Below are positions 13,401 to 32,566 of a DNA stretch of 64,000 bases, piece after piece (the stretch's first letter is position 1; the number at the start of each line of letters is the position of its first letter). A program made the position numbers and the translations under genes. The notes under the pieces are model-generated. The model saw only the letters and a list, made by a program, of their open reading frames with translations. It searched no databases and was not told where the DNA came from. The DNA comes from Vanilla planifolia (lineage: Eukaryota; Streptophyta; Magnoliopsida; Asparagales; Orchidaceae): positions 1,610,803-1,674,802 of the forward strand of contig JAIUJO010000091.1 in the NCBI GenBank assembly GCA_023846275.1, written 5' to 3'.

Positions 13401-13834
13401 AGAAAAAAGTTCAAAACCCTTCCATGTAAGAAATGGAGATGAGTCACTTCCAATTATTGAAGTAATAAGTAGTGTAAAATTTGAAATTTTACTTGCTGTG
13501 AATGTATAAAACAATATTAGTATCACCACTACATCACAAAAGATCAACAAATAATAAAAAAACCTTATTGTACTTTGAAATTTAGGAAGGACATGTAGTT
13601 TAAACAAGTAGATATTCAATCTCTGAAAAGCTCTGATAAAGATCTTTAAGAATAAGAAAATACTCAAGCTTTTTAGGACATACCTCAATGTCTTCATAGT
13701 GTCAAATTGTGAGAAGTCAATAAGAAAAGACACTAAATGAAATGCTAAAAAAGTGATTTGCCTAAAAATGACCAAAAGAAGCTTTCAAGAATGTTAAAAT
13801 GTAGACATTATAGATTGTAATTAATAATGTCTTA

Positions 13835-16060
13835 CTTTTCAACATAAAGGGTGTAGTTAGTTCTACAGTAGCTTAATGGCTTTGTAACATGTTCAGATTA
13901 TGCAAAATTAAGTTAATTGCAATCATAGAATGCTCTACAAGTAATAGATAAATGGAAATCCTTTGCAAGGGACTAAACTTTCGCTATTGTGAAGCAATGT
14001 TTCCAACAATGTGTAAGTGTATTGGTTGTAGTGCTTATAATGTTTAAAATTGAAAATTAAGAAAATTTTATTCACTTAGTGATATGTAAATGATGTGTTA
14101 TCTTTTATGTATGCCAACAACTCCTTTATTAATAGATTAGATCTTTGGAGGGATTTAAGATTATTGGAGTAGAAATTCTCTTCCCTAAATATAAAGGATA
14201 GTTAAATGTTTTTGTTAAGGTTTATAAAATATAAAGGTCATTCTTGTGGATAGAACCCTAATGAGTCATGATTTTCTCAAATCCTTCCCAAAATAGTGGC
14301 TCAACATATGAATAAGTTCTTCCTAAGAGGTGATAAAGTATTAATAAAAAATATCAAGTTATTATTCTCTAATCTCTAGGGCACATCAAGTTTGTAGATT
14401 AATGTAGAAAGGTTCTTCATTATTAGATGTTCCAACATGAAAAACATTTAAGAGAACATTGACAAGGAACACTTGCTTTAGAAAAGATACAACTTTCCAA
14501 TCCCTCAACACAAAAGCACATTTTTTGAATGTAGGAAATAAGTGATCTAATTCGAACACTAGATTAACAAAACATGCAAAAAGAATTACTCTCAACGGGA
14601 GGTAGCACTCGCTAGTCATGTCCTCTATTTAATAGCACTATATAAATAAAATTATATCTTATCTTCTTAATAATATTTTTTCTTTTTTAGAAAGTGTGAT
14701 AAGGGGTTTTCTTTGGGGTAATAGTGATTTGGTGAGCTAACACCATTTGGTTGGTTAGAACAAGATTAGCTTCCCCTATGGAAAGTATGGATTATTGGTT
14801 AAGAAATTGAAGCATATTATGGATGTATATAATGTAAACCTTTTTCAAAAGGTCTACACCTCAAACATTATCTATTTTACATTCTTGAGTTGTATGTTCG
14901 TTTATAGAAAATGTTGTCAATCATGCTCCATGACTTGGTATCAAATATAAAGAATCATTTCATTATTTTGTATTTTGCGATGCTTGGAAAAAATAGATGA
15001 GGATGGCAGCAATTGTTGGACCGTTACTAATGATTATAAATTCAGTATCCATTCAAGATGGGATAAGCTTAGAGTTGATTAATTATCTTATTCATATCTC
15101 ACAAAAAACTATGGAATATTTATCAATCTTTCAAAATATATTTGTTGAAATGGTGGCTCCTAAATTACTAAATACCTTTTGATAACAACTTGAGGAAGTT
15201 GAATTTTAATTTATATACAAATGTGCTTTTTCTACTTATAAGGACTCTAAAATGAATCTTGTGGAACCCCTTTGTAATGAATCTTTCCATTAAACAAACC
15301 CAACATGATGATTCATCAAATGCTTACACAAGGATGGAAGTGCAATCACTAATTAAATTGTTTTGAATTTTTATCTTGTAGATATTACATCATTGAGAGG
15401 TGATAGAACAATAAATTTTACATATTCCATTCTCAGGATTCTTGTGTCTAAGGATTCTTGCGGTTCCGGAGAATCCAGCTACAGGAGTTCAATAGATACT
15501 CAGATGGCAAAATATACATTGCTTCCTTGGTTTTTTGAGATTAATTGAATAAAAAAATTGGTTCAATGGACTCAACTAATAGTGGATTTAGAAAAAATAA
15601 ATTCTAGTAGACTTACTAGAAATAACCAAGGCTTATCAGTTGTGTTTGTGTTATTGGAGACTACTTAGCAGAGCTATTAAAGCACTCTCAATTTACATAG
15701 AATCTTAAAAACATATAAGTCAAAGGCATTGAAATACTACTTGGTTTAAATTTATGTGATATTTGGGGTTATTGAAAATCATTGTAGAATAAAAAAATTA
15801 ATCATTCACTAGAGTTATTCAAAAAAGGATTCGAATTTTTTTCTACTGTATCTTAATCCAACTAAATTTAATGAATTTCTTTGCATAGTAGTTAAATTAT
15901 AACACATATTCAGGGAAGGAAATGTAGTAACAAACTAGAAGGCTTACATGGCTAGTAACTTTATTCATTTAGAGTTCCAAATTCATAACAAATTTCGAAA
16001 GTTTGCAAAGCTTTAATTAAGCCTAATGAGGAAAGGTGTTGATATATTCATATAGTGAAC
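13835..16060 (+). pseudogene. Relic of L1 LINE ORF2 (copy A): APE start, RT end, RNase H
   Basis: This is a decayed LINE ORF2, an enzyme that nicks target DNA and reverse-transcribes the element RNA. The start of an APE endonuclease is visible near 13,835 as FNIKGVVSS, corresponding to the WNIRGL type. At 14,092-14,169 the frame gives VLSFMYANNSFINRL then DLWRDLR, the conserved Y-A-P-N...LW-L block. The sequence then jumps at about 14,320 to FLRGDKVLIKNIKL, which follows the polymerase F-A-D-D box in the RT. So the APE end and most of the RT are missing compared with copy B. A weak RNase H remnant (LTRNNQGLSVVFV) sits at about 15,600. Stops and frameshifts occur throughout. The assignment rests mainly on colinearity with copy B, where the motifs are clearer. 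Confidence 0.7.
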
Positions 16061-16983
16061 ATAAGGAAAGTCATCCATCTAAAGCCTCCATGATCAAATG
16101 TATGAAATGTGTTCACACTTTAAGGCTAACTTGGATTTGTTCTTGTGGAAATTATTGCTCATTTGGGGCTTAAAAGAATGAACTAAAATCTTGAAAAACC
16201 TAGATTTTATCATATTCCTTTTATTTTAGGTTAAGAAATCAATTTTGATAAATACTTTGGGTTCACATAACTCATGTCAAGTTAATCATATTATGGGAAA
16301 AAGGAACAAACCTATTTGATGCGGCTCATTCCATAGTAGGGAAAACAATGTCCATAGAATCTCTCAATTTTAACAAATGATAACTATTCTTTAGATATCT
16401 AAGATCATGATTTTTTTTATAAAAAAAGGAATACCAATCTAATTGATTCCATTATATTTGCACAAATTTGAACTTGGTTATTCAAAGGTACAAAAGAAAG
16501 GTTCATAAAATTTTGAGTACTTTTGCTAATGAAAATTGATTACATAATAGTAATATATTACTATTACAATAATTTTTTTTGATGTATTAATACAATCTAA
16601 AATTTGTGAATTAAGAAGCTACCAATCAAATTTATTGTTTTTTAGGAATAAGATATGCAAAGAGTGAGAAAAAAGCCATTTCTTTCTATTTGATCTTATA
16701 GCTAATGTAATTATTCATCAATTTTAATTACAAAACATGTTTCTATGTCCTCATCATCTAATACTCCTTGATTCATTGGCTAGCACGTCCTCCAAATCAA
16801 CCTTATGTAAAGACTTGTTCAATGGCAATAGTTAAGTTTGATTGACTTAATTAAATATTACATTAGACTCTATTTATTTGGAATCATTAAAGACTTTCTT
16901 TGGATTCTTTGCACCTTCATCATGGCTTTTAATCATGCTAATGTGTTCATTAATGACTAAACAAATACAATGACACTTATTGA

Positions 16984-18292
16984 CTACTTCAACATGTATG
17001 GTTATAGAGTTCACCATATATTGAATTATATCTTACTTCCTAAAAAGTACAATCATAGCTAAGTAAGCTACCCAGCTTAGATCTTTCATATTGGTCCAAA
17101 ATATTTTAGTAATGCATCAATACTTAGATTGGTTTACTCCAATTGAGAATAATTTCTTAGCCAGTGCATTATGATTACTTAAATCGACTTAGTATAATAT
17201 TTCACATCAAGATTATCATCTTCTATGCACATTTCTTGAGGCTGAACAATAATATCTATGTGTTGTGCATCCTCTTTGTGTCAAGATTGTCCTGACACTA
17301 TCACTCATTGCAAAGATTAGAAATATGTTGACTTTAATTTTTTTTATTACATCATATAATCTTAAAATACATTAATGTAGTGCATGATATTTTTCTATAG
17401 AGTAAGATTGTCATCAGCTAAATATGTGGCATGGAATGGACCATATGGATTCCTCTAAAATTTCTTTGATTTTGTAACAAATTGTTTAGGTATAATAAGA
17501 CACAAATATGTTAATCAAATTTATTAGTAAGGCACATCGCCTTAGTCTTTGAGATTCAATTCCTCAATTAGATTTGTTTATCACTTCATAATTCCTTTCG
17601 TAAAATGTTTGCGAATATGGTTCTCATCATACAATATGATAGTTCCTCAGACCAGACTAGTCATTGCACTCTTATGTGTGTTATACAATTTCAATGCTTA
17701 ACTTATGTGGAATCATTCATGCTTAGTATGGTTACCTTTATGCATTGGACTTAATCGAACCAATAGATTGAATTGGTAGTACTAATAGTTTAATGAGACA
17801 ATACAAACCATTGAATAATAACATGTTAGCATATGAACCATAGCCTTTAGAAGTCTTGATTAACATAATAATGCATTTTAATTAATAAATTATAACTATT
17901 ACGACTTTAATATGTATTAATGGTGGAAAATTTGATTAAATTATTTTAAGAGATGTCAACAACTTATAACAAATATAAATAGAGCTATATGACTTATGAT
18001 CAATATAATCATCTAGTAGTGAAATTACATGTCATCATCTAATTATTTAAAATTTTAAAAACTTAAATTCTTCATTTTCTCATTGCCACGCCAATAAAGC
18101 CATTTATTAAATATTAAGTAAACCATGGGGATCATTTAGATCACAAATATAGCTTAAAAAACTATATAAGCATTTGATATCTACATTCATATCATGCAAA
18201 CATCATATGTAATAAAACTAGATATTATTTCTTCTTTGAAGAGAAAATTGTATTATTTTTTTATTTATAATTATCCAATAGGTTCTACTTCA
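16984..18292. mobile_element. 1.29-kb insertion with 8-bp target-site duplication (hAT-like size)
   Basis: The 8-base word CTACTTCA occurs at 16,984-16,991 and again at 18,285-18,292. Copy B aligns right up to the first repeat and resumes right after the second. It has only one matching octamer (CTATTTCA at about 42,616-42,623), so copy B is the empty site. The insert is 16,992-18,284 (1,293 bp). It is AT-rich with no coding frame I recognise. Its ends, ACATGTATGG on the left and the complement AACCTATTGG on the right, are only weakly similar, so terminal inverted repeats are not proven. Eight-base duplications are typical of hAT transposons. An LTR origin is unlikely because there is no TG/CA pair next to the repeats. 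Confidence 0.65.
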
Positions 18293-19240
18293 TGCCTTAA
18301 AAAATGATTTAGTAGTTATGTTCTTACATTTAAAAAACTTTAGTAAGGTTGTGACATAATAGCATTCTACACATCACTTAAAGGTTCCATTGGATACTTG
18401 TCGTACCATCACTTAGAGCCATTCCAAGTTTGGCTTCTCAACTTTTAGTTAGTCTTTGATATCATTCCTATAATGAGGGCCAACTACAATTGACCCTTAT
18501 TTATTGCACTTTTTAATTTTCCTTTCATAAATTTTTGAAGTTATTTGAATTTATAATTTCGTTGTCATTCGAAGATTGATTGGTAGCTTTTTACATATTT
18601 CTAATTTTAAATGCTATCAAGTACATCCTTATAATGACATGATAATTCTATTAGCAAAAAATGTTTTTCAAAAAGACTTTAAAAAGGCTTAAAATTGAGT
18701 GTTGGGTTGTTTTTTTTATTTGTTCACTATCGCCTTTCACTTTTACCAGTACTAGTGTTAATTCAAATGCCCTGCTAGACATGTCGTGACTCTTCGAACA
18801 CATTGATCTGCTCAACACATACAGACCTGTGTTAATCTATAATACATGAAATTTCTTAACCAGTGAACACATGTGAACTTGTTAGACCGTGCTGACTCGC
18901 ATATTAGACTAAAGGTGTAATTGTGTCTCTCTACCTCTGCTACATTGAAAATATAGGCCACCGCCTTGCCACTCACTATATTGACACTCAAAATGCACAT
19001 GCCAATTTAGGAGCTTCTTTTGCCAAATTAATTTTTCTTCAATTTAAAGAACATTTTTAGTAGAATTGAAAATTATCTTTTTTATACTTCTTGATGAATT
19101 TTGAAATTTAAAAAATATACTTTAGAATTCCAAAATATGTTCCACATTTTTGCAAAAATATCTTTTCGTATTCTAGCCCAACAAATTGTTATTATGGGAT
19201 TAAGATAACTATAAATAGTGATACTCACAATATTGTAAGT

Positions 19241-22200
19241 GCTATTGTTAAGCTAGTTCAATAAAAACATGTTGTGCATATTCATTATAATAGTGTGATT
19301 TTTGACGTAACCTAAGAAGAAGAGTGAAAGGAGTAAAAAAGGGAGTTCCCAAAATATTATCCAGTATTCACAAGAGCATCAAATCTTTAAGAAAGCCCTT
19401 AATTCTTTAACTTGAACTTTTGTTAAATTAATCATCTAATCAAAATTTCTAGTCTGTCTTAGTGGACATATCATTTCCTCATTTATGATTCTAAAAACTC
19501 CACTTGTGCACCTTGACACTTCACCACTAACTTGAGTATTCTGGATGTTTGTTATTAAAACCACTTTTTCTTTAGGTTAACATCCCTTATGTTAATGATC
19601 AATGCATGTCTTAAGCTTCTAAGAAAGTTTTTACTTTGATTTTTTATTTCAAACCTATATCACCTTTGGGTAGGCCTTTATAGGGATATGTTTCATGAAC
19701 ATAAACTTTAGACTATCATTTTACCTTAACTTAGTATTAAAGAATGGCTAGTTGTAAGAAATTAGTTTCTAATTCATCATTAAACGAGCATCTTTTACTT
19801 TTGTACAATTTTTTTAATAGCTAGAATTTATTAAAAATTTTATGAAATAACATTAAGAAATAAACTAAAAAAATCTTATTTCCAAGTCAAATGCTAAAGC
19901 ATTTGTTTATGTTTATGTTCTTTTGTTATTACATTTCCTGATCTGTTCATTTTTCTTTATCTTTATGATCTTGAAATGATATATGGTTAACTTAAGAAAC
20001 TATCAATCATTAAAACATGCTGATAATTTGAAGATTTCTTTCACTGTGAATTAAATGCAAACAAGAATTACAATGACAATGTTCTCTTAAAACTTGATTC
20101 AATTTTTAATTATTTGGTATTAGAAAATTGGTTGCTCAAAAGTAAAAATTTTGATTTGAGCAATTAAAAAATTTTCTTTTGTTTGAGTTTTTGAATTCTA
20201 ATTTTGAAGGTAATATTTTAGTTTATACATCATATATGCATATGCATGCATGATCACACACTTCTATTAACATTGATATTGAGAAATTTTATGCATGAAA
20301 ATGTTTTATCATCAAGGAACAATTTGTATACTTTACATATGTAACATCAAAGGAAATACGAAATTATTGCTATTGACAAAGTCAAATTTCATCATACTAC
20401 TCTTTGAGAAAAACCATTTGTTCAATTCAATGCAAATATGCTCGAATTTATAGGTGACATTGTTCTGATGTGAACTTAAAATATTTCACTCACTACACAT
20501 TACTACCTCTAACGGATATAATGTTTTTTGGAGTCCTGAATACAAAGCTTTAGCAAATTATGTAGGTATCCCAACATTATACACTCCTACATAGGTGACA
20601 TAAGCAATTTCTCCTTAAGATTAGCATCTTGAACTATTTGATTTTGGAACTTTTCTATGTGAGTAGGTAATATTACCTCATAAAGGTCCACGACATTATA
20701 TGTTATATGTAAATTATATTGTACATATAAGCATTAATTTAATATTTAATCATCACTATCTGTTAAATGTTAAAAAATTTAATAAAACTACATTCATAAT
20801 GATTGGCATCAAGAATTGATCATGTAACGAATGTCTAACATCAAGTAATCAACATTTAAACTTTGCAAAACACTATAAGATTTTAAGATCATAATCAGTA
20901 AGAATAAGCATTTGTCAATATAAATCAATTATTTAATTAATTTTGAATCATTAGGAATTACGCCTCACCAAATTGATATGGATGAATGCATTACGATTAA
21001 AAATAAATTTAATAAGGAATCTAGATGAACTAAAATTCTAAATCCTTAAATATAAATGTTTTGCATTATTTTTGAGTTGCTAATAATCTTGATTCACATG
21101 TATTTAACCCAATCATAATTTTTCAAATGTCAAAAAAGTTTTGTACATAGATTAGTTATGGAATTCAAAGCATGTAAAAATTAGGGTGTCTTCTCATGAT
21201 AGTTTATCGTGTAAGAAGGCTTGATTACTGTGCACTTTATTGTGGCAAATGTATGTTAAATTATGATGCACACAACTATTTCATTTGTAAGAAATTACTA
21301 CTTTATATTGCATATCCCAATCAATCTTTGTTTATGATTCTATTGAATACATGAGCAACAATAGTAAATAACCAAAAAGTAAATGGTCAATAGTTGTGAT
21401 GGAAGGTAAGTGATAGTATTGATGAATTGTCTTAATTGCCAGCTTGAGTTGAGTTATTGGGACACCTAGAGGTGAGTTCCTACACTCTGTCATATTTTTG
21501 TTATATTAAGCAAGTAGTCCAGCAAGCCTTTTTTTTAGGTTTAGAGGGCCTTACTTCCCTGAACCATTCATTGGCTGAGGTGGTTTGCTTGGTAACAAAC
21601 CTTTAACTAGTTCACATCAACCAAAGAGGACCTTCAATTGTCAACCAAAAGTTATCTTCAATGAAGAAAAAATTGAAAACATGAGCACACCATTCAGGCT
21701 TAAATTAATGATGAAAGTCTCACAAATTTTTCCAAATATGGATAGTGGCATTTAAGTCAAAATTTTCAATGACTAAATAGTATTATTATAGGACAATTGA
21801 CATGTACTAATTACATTTTATAGATTATTTGATATATTTTCTTTACCACACATGGAACATCATTGACTTTAAGAAAACAATATTAAAGTGGAATCATGAG
21901 TTTTTGGTGAATGTTTTTTCAACCAACATTAGCTCTAATTTAGGTTTCTTTTGAGTCTTTGAATGAGGTAACTCTATACTCCTTAGCTTTGGTAGTAAAA
22001 AGTCCTATACAAATGACTATATCTACTATAAACCTAACTAGAATAACCATAAAGAAGATGCGTGTTGAAGTTGATCTAGTGAAGGAATAACCTAGTTGAA
22101 TCTAAATAACAAAAAATTTGGAAACTCAAATAGATTATGCCAATGAATTCAATATGGTAACTTTGTTATTAAATCAATTTTAATAGCCAAGGTCACACCT

Positions 22201-23300
22201 CTCTTCAATGTTTAAAAAAATAAATTTTTGCTAAATATGCAAGCAAAAATAAGCACTAACAAATGTGAATGAATATAATCTCTTTAAGCAATTATTTATC
22301 AAATAGGAAACATCCTAAATGAAATGTCATTGCATTCTGATAGTTTCACTTTAGATAAAGGTGCTGTATGATAAAATATTGAGGCACTACGAAATTGTTC
22401 CACTTCAAGGAAGGAGTATAAAAAGTAACAAATAGATTAATTGATACAATTACTAGTAGAATTAGCACATGCTTAGGCAAAACTAGGTTTCCAAATGAGT
22501 TAACATGGAACAATCTTTTCAAAAATTTAGCAATGACTAGTTTTAATGATCCATAAATTCTAGTCTAATTTAATCTAAAGAGGAAGATTTTCACCTAATT
22601 TAGCATAGGCACTCAAAGAGAAATATTAGAAATGGTTGAAAAGGTGTTATAGTTTGAGTAGGATTCATTGAAGTGCTTGATTTTCTTAAATTTCATAACA
22701 AATGATTTTTATTGGATAACATCGTAGCTTGTAATATAATAGATACAACAAACAAGAGCTATGGAAGGTAAGCTTCTACACAAAATAAAAATAATTGTGA
22801 TTTCTCTTATGGTACTTTTTCCTAATAATAGTTAATTTCATAATCAATCTAAGCGATTAGAATTTGAGCACTATATTGGGAATAAATCCAATTGGATTTA
22901 GGTATTCTGAATTAAAAACATCCATTGTGAAACCTTAAATGAAGATGAGCAGTTACATCACTTGCTCATTGATAATCCACGAAGACAAAATTGTAGCTGT
23001 AATACTTATGTGTATGCTGAATTGAAGTGGTAAACGAAGAACAATTTGCTACATAGTCACTCAAGTTATAGAGGAAATTAAAGCCCCGTGGATAGAAATA
23101 GTATGCTTTAATTTGATAGCTACACATGATTAATAGAAGAGTCCATAAATTCTAAGGTGGGAAGTAATGAACGAATTCATTGATTACATTAGTTAAGGGT
23201 GCATAACAAAACTCACATTCTTTGGGAAATTATTTACATGTATAAGGAATGAAAGGGAAAATAGTTCAAGAAAAGGCTATAATAATTTTTAAACAATCAT
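19241..23300. other. AT-rich intergenic DNA, no gene recognised
   Basis: All frames are short and broken. I see no family motif that I can defend. The right part (about 22.3-23.3 kb) may hold the decayed polymerase half of the minus-strand copia element that ends near 23,350, but I could not find a convincing Y-V-D-D box or RNase H motif there. Confidence 0.5.
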
Positions 23301-23349
23301 TATTAGATTAATCTATTCTTAGCAATGGTAATGCAATATTTTTGTAGAA

Positions 23350-25720
23350 TTGCATCAACTTGTTCATGTTTACTTTAATCTATAAGGGATCATACTCCAT
23401 TGCCAATGTTGTTAAAATTTCAAAATATATGAGTTTAGTATCTAGAATTCATTCAAAATATAGAAAATGTATGTGAAATTCTATTATTCTCAAAATAATA
23501 AACATTTTTCTCACTTCTACTTTCACCTTTTTTATTTCTTCTAATGAAAACAAAATTATAACCAAACTCCTTTTATACTTTAGTTATCAACATATAAAAT
23601 TGTCTATAAGATTTACTCCATTTTTGTAAGAAAATTATGTATGTATACCTAAAATAGTCATTTAACACAACTAGTCCATATTTCTAATGTCCTATACTCA
23701 TGTGTTCTATAAGTCCAGACCATTTATTTTAGAAAGTTCAAAGTGTATACATATTCATCTACAAAGGACAATTTAGATAAACCTTTTATTGAGTTATATT
23801 TAATTAATTTTCTTATGGTATGTGTGCTATCATGACAAAGTCTTCTATGCCATAAATTAAGGTCATTAACATATGACACAATCTATTTGAGAATTATTTA
23901 TTTTTTTCAAATCATGTAAATAAGTGTTATTTCATTTTTTTGTAATAGGTAATAGATTTATATCATTACAAATTTTATATGTAATTGAATCAAATAAATT
24001 ACTAAGATTTATACCACATAATTCACTCATATTTTGAAATTTCTACTTTGAATTTTAAACTAATAAACTTTAGTAATAAAAAATACATAATTTCCAACAG
24101 TACATAATCATTTGATTTATTTCTTGGAGTTCTCACTGAGTACTACTTTTCTTTCAACATAAGCTTCTTATTGGGTTAATAAATTGATTGCTTCAATCAT
24201 GTATCTTAAACATCAACTATTCTTGAATAAAGGCTAACTCATTTTTCAAAAAAAAACCCTCCTATAATTATAAATTCATTGTTAGACTTATGAAGCCAAT
24301 CCTTTTTAGGACAAGTATATTTTTTAGTGGATGAACTATAGTTTTCACTAACTACGAAGAAATTTTATGAAATTTAGATTAAATATAAGCTTTAATAATA
24401 CCTACATGTGCTATAAAGTCAGTTTGCATGCTATAATGACATGTAAAATATTTATTCTAACATTGTAAAATATTGGCATTTCCTTTATCCAAATGAACAT
24501 GAAATATTCTAGCATTTGAAACAAAAATATTTCTGCTAATAAATTTTATATTTTTTAATGAACAAGTATATTTCAAGCATTTAAGATTTTTAATTATTTA
24601 ACTAACGATGCATGCCCTTAATTTTTTATTGTAATGCATCATTAGCCTTTTGCATGTTCATTAAATATGTGTTACACTTATTTCTAATATGTTCACAAAG
24701 ATTTAAATATTAACCATGCTTTTCTTTTAGTTTCTTATATCCCTTACATAATGTTTCATATTATTATACACAAATTAATTATTAAGCTAATTCTTCATTA
24801 TAATAACTTGCCTCTATTTCACTTAATGATGTTCTCATTTCATCTTCATTATCCTTAGCCACCATCTAAAATAGCTCTTAATTGTTCTCTTCCTCTTCAC
24901 TTGTATTAGTCTCCTCAATGTCACTTGAAGGTTTATTCAATATGTTCTTCTTCTAGTTCTTGCTCTTGTTCATTAAATTCTTCTATTTTTAAATTCAATG
25001 TTAGTTCATAGGACATGCTAGTATGATATGTCAAAGTTTGCCACACTCATGGCAAAAGATCTTCTCTTTTCTCCTCACTCTCTTTTTGGACTCTTGTTTC
25101 ATATATCCACTTGAAACGCCAAAAATGTTAGAAAAACATTCCAAAATTAGAGCTATGCTATCTTAATCTATAGTCTCCTCTCCTAAGGTATCTTCCCTTT
25201 TTTTAGTGCGATTGTTTACTAAACTAAATAAAGCTTATCACTTATTTTCTCCTCTCCATCTCTAGTTAATTAATAATGAGCTCACCTAAAAAGTCATCCA
25301 CTGTTATAGTAGAAATGTTTGTAGTATTTTTGAAGGTTGTGGTGGAACATTAACACTGTTTTGGAAAAATTATAAGGATCTTTTTTAAATGCTCATTCAT
25401 AGGTATAGTCTTTTCCAAACTAACAAGTCCATTAATAATGTTAATAAATGAAATAGACATTTTTCTTCAATAAATTCATTAGAAAGAATTTTCAACAACA
25501 GTTTATCATATGTTATCATATCAATTGTAATTTCAGAAATAAAAAGATGTACCTTTTCTATTTCCATTAACTTGCGATAACTTTCAAAAGTAATTTTTAA
25601 ACTCGTAATTCTATTAGCCTTATCAACATTGAAAACGCAAATTAAAATATTTATATCTTTATCATTTCATCAAATTCTATGTTTTGATTTTTGTATCCAC
25701 TTTTAAATTTTTTTTGGTTT
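23350..25720 (-). pseudogene. Ty1/copia retrotransposon gag-pol relic (gag, pre-integrase, integrase)
   Basis: Read on the minus strand from right to left, motifs appear in copia order. A UBN2-like gag piece lies at about 25,450-25,270: INIINGLVSLEKT, MNEHLKKIL, then TTNISTITVDDFLGEL. A CCHC knuckle follows at about 25,060-25,010, CHECGKLxHIILAC, with the usual Gly replaced by a stop. An acidic stretch DIEETNTSEEEE is at about 24,900. The gag-pre-integrase signature LNLWHRRLCHDSTHTIRKL, then KGLSKLSF, is at about 23,860-23,730. Integrase pieces follow at about 23,690-23,430: KYGLVVLNDYFRYT and RISHTFS. Gag packages RNA, and integrase would insert the cDNA. All domains are split by stops and frameshifts, and protease catalytic residues were not found. 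Both LTRs are unlocated. The family is secure; exact edges are not. Confidence 0.8.
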
Positions 25721-30832
<5,112 letters not shown>

Positions 30833-32566
30833 AAATAAGGAGACATAACCTTCAAAATAAGTGAAATATAGAAAATGTTAAAAAATACATAAAAAATTAA
30901 AAATAGTTTAAGTTATGAAAAAACTTAAATTTTTAGAAATGTACAAAATATTGCTCAATTAAATTTTGCAAGAAGGTTTATTATATAAAATACTTCAAAT
31001 AAATAATATTGTTGAATAGAAAAGGAACGTAACAAATATTACGAAATAAATTAAATCCATAAGTTATAAAAAATAAAGTTCATCATCATAATAAATATTG
31101 AATTATATAAGTTATTTAAAAGTTATAGACAATTTTAGGCTATGTTAACTAAGAATAGTTTATAATTAATATATATCTTTACAAATAAAAGAAGAAAATA
31201 ACATAAAAGTGTTTGAAATGGTATGCAAAGGTTGTTAGTTATCTATGACATGCAAACCAAAGATCAAATTAAAATTCGTTACCACAAATCATTATTAAGT
31301 AATAAAGCTCCAAATTATTTAGGAAAATTAGTCATGTTAGAATCCAAAAACCCAAAAATGTAGTAGTGACGATCATAATCATTTTTCTAATCTATTAAAA
31401 GTTTTATTAAGGATTGGTTTAACATCCTCTTATTTGATGCATACACTACTTGTTTATCTATAATGTCATAAAATTTTAACATTTTTATTTTAAACAAATT
31501 TGTTATATAGTTTAGTTTAGGGTAATTTTATTGTGCTTATTATGAATAAATTATTTAGTAATCGAGATATAGTTTTTAACATATAAAATTCTGATTATGA
31601 TTGAGAATATCAAAGATTTTGAAAATCTAAATTCGAAAATTGAAGCATTGTAAAATTGCAAGACTAGAGTTGTAATACATGAATCTTTATTAAGCATATT
31701 ACTTAAAGAATGAGCTTGCATATCTATTTACATTATTAATTTTTTCTCTCATCCTTATTTCTATCATACAACGAATTCTTGAGAAGATATGGATAAGATT
31801 CTTAAATTTTAGGAGTTTGTGGTTAAAGATAGAAGGATTTAAAAACTTTTGGATATATTGCATTTATGGATATCATAAGCAAAGATGAATATAAGAGAAA
31901 GAAGAATCTATTGCCATCTCTCACATAAGTTCTTAAATTTAAGAAGCTTCATATAGAACACCAAAAGAGGTACATAGATTCTTAAATTTAAGGAGCTTCA
32001 TATAGAACAACAAAAGAGGTGTAATTAGAAAAGGGTAAATTTAAAATAGTGAATTGTGGCTACTCCAACCCAAAACTGGTTTATCATAAAATAAATTCTT
32101 TGTTAAAGGTGGTGTGCTTAGGGTTGTATAAGCCATTAAAATGTGCTTCTAAGTTACAAAAACTCAAATATAAAAGGGGAACTTGGAGGGGCCAATTTAG
32201 AGTATACCAAGTAAAAAAAAGATAAAATATGAGGAAGAAGGAGGGCAAAATGTCTTTGATTACAAAAGGGAAGTCATCTACACAACTTTTTGAGGAAAGA
32301 TAACACTTGAGTTTATGTAATAAATTTAGCTAATATCTAAGCAAAGATAAAAAAACAATTCCTTTGTAAAAATGCCTAGGGAACCATGGAAATTGATTGT
32401 GAGAATAAATTGTCATTGTTTTTCATAAAATGTGTTCAACAAGGAATATGATAAATGGGAATGCCTTTCTTATGTATGTTTCTACTTTTGCTATAAAAAT
32501 GCATATTATATTTTTTCCAGTGAATGCAAAGGAAATTACATGATCACATATTACATGTTTGGCTTT

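Larger units (their letters stand above)
11976..19240 (+). repeat. Copy A of a 7-kb duplicated segment containing an L1 LINE relic
   Basis: By-eye alignment with 36,151-43,520 is continuous and colinear on the same strand. Anchors are: 12,016-12,250 with 36,195-36,440; 13,430-14,310 with 37,060-38,010; 14,330-15,330 with 40,050-41,070; 16,030-16,980 with 41,660-42,600; 18,285-19,240 with 42,610-43,520. Many substitutions and small indels show that the duplication is old. Three large differences stand out: copy A has about 0.6 kb more between 12.25 and 13.4 kb, lacks about 2.05 kb of LINE ORF2 at 14,320, and has an extra 1.29 kb at 16,992-18,284. The match begins directly where the TG block ends. 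The pair may be a segmental duplication, or two insertions of a long LINE with its flanks. The homologous 3' part (about 1.9 kb beyond RNase H) is long for a LINE tail, which favours duplication of a larger piece. Confidence 0.85.

Noticed and set aside
13365..13775. 136-codon minus-strand frame as a membrane protein gene
   Set aside because: Phe/Leu/Ile-rich translation arises from A/T-rich antisense DNA. It lies inside duplicated copy A, and copy B does not preserve the frame.
16992..18284. Solo LTR as the source of the insert in copy A
   Set aside because: The flanking duplication is 8 bp and the insert does not begin with TG or end with CA.
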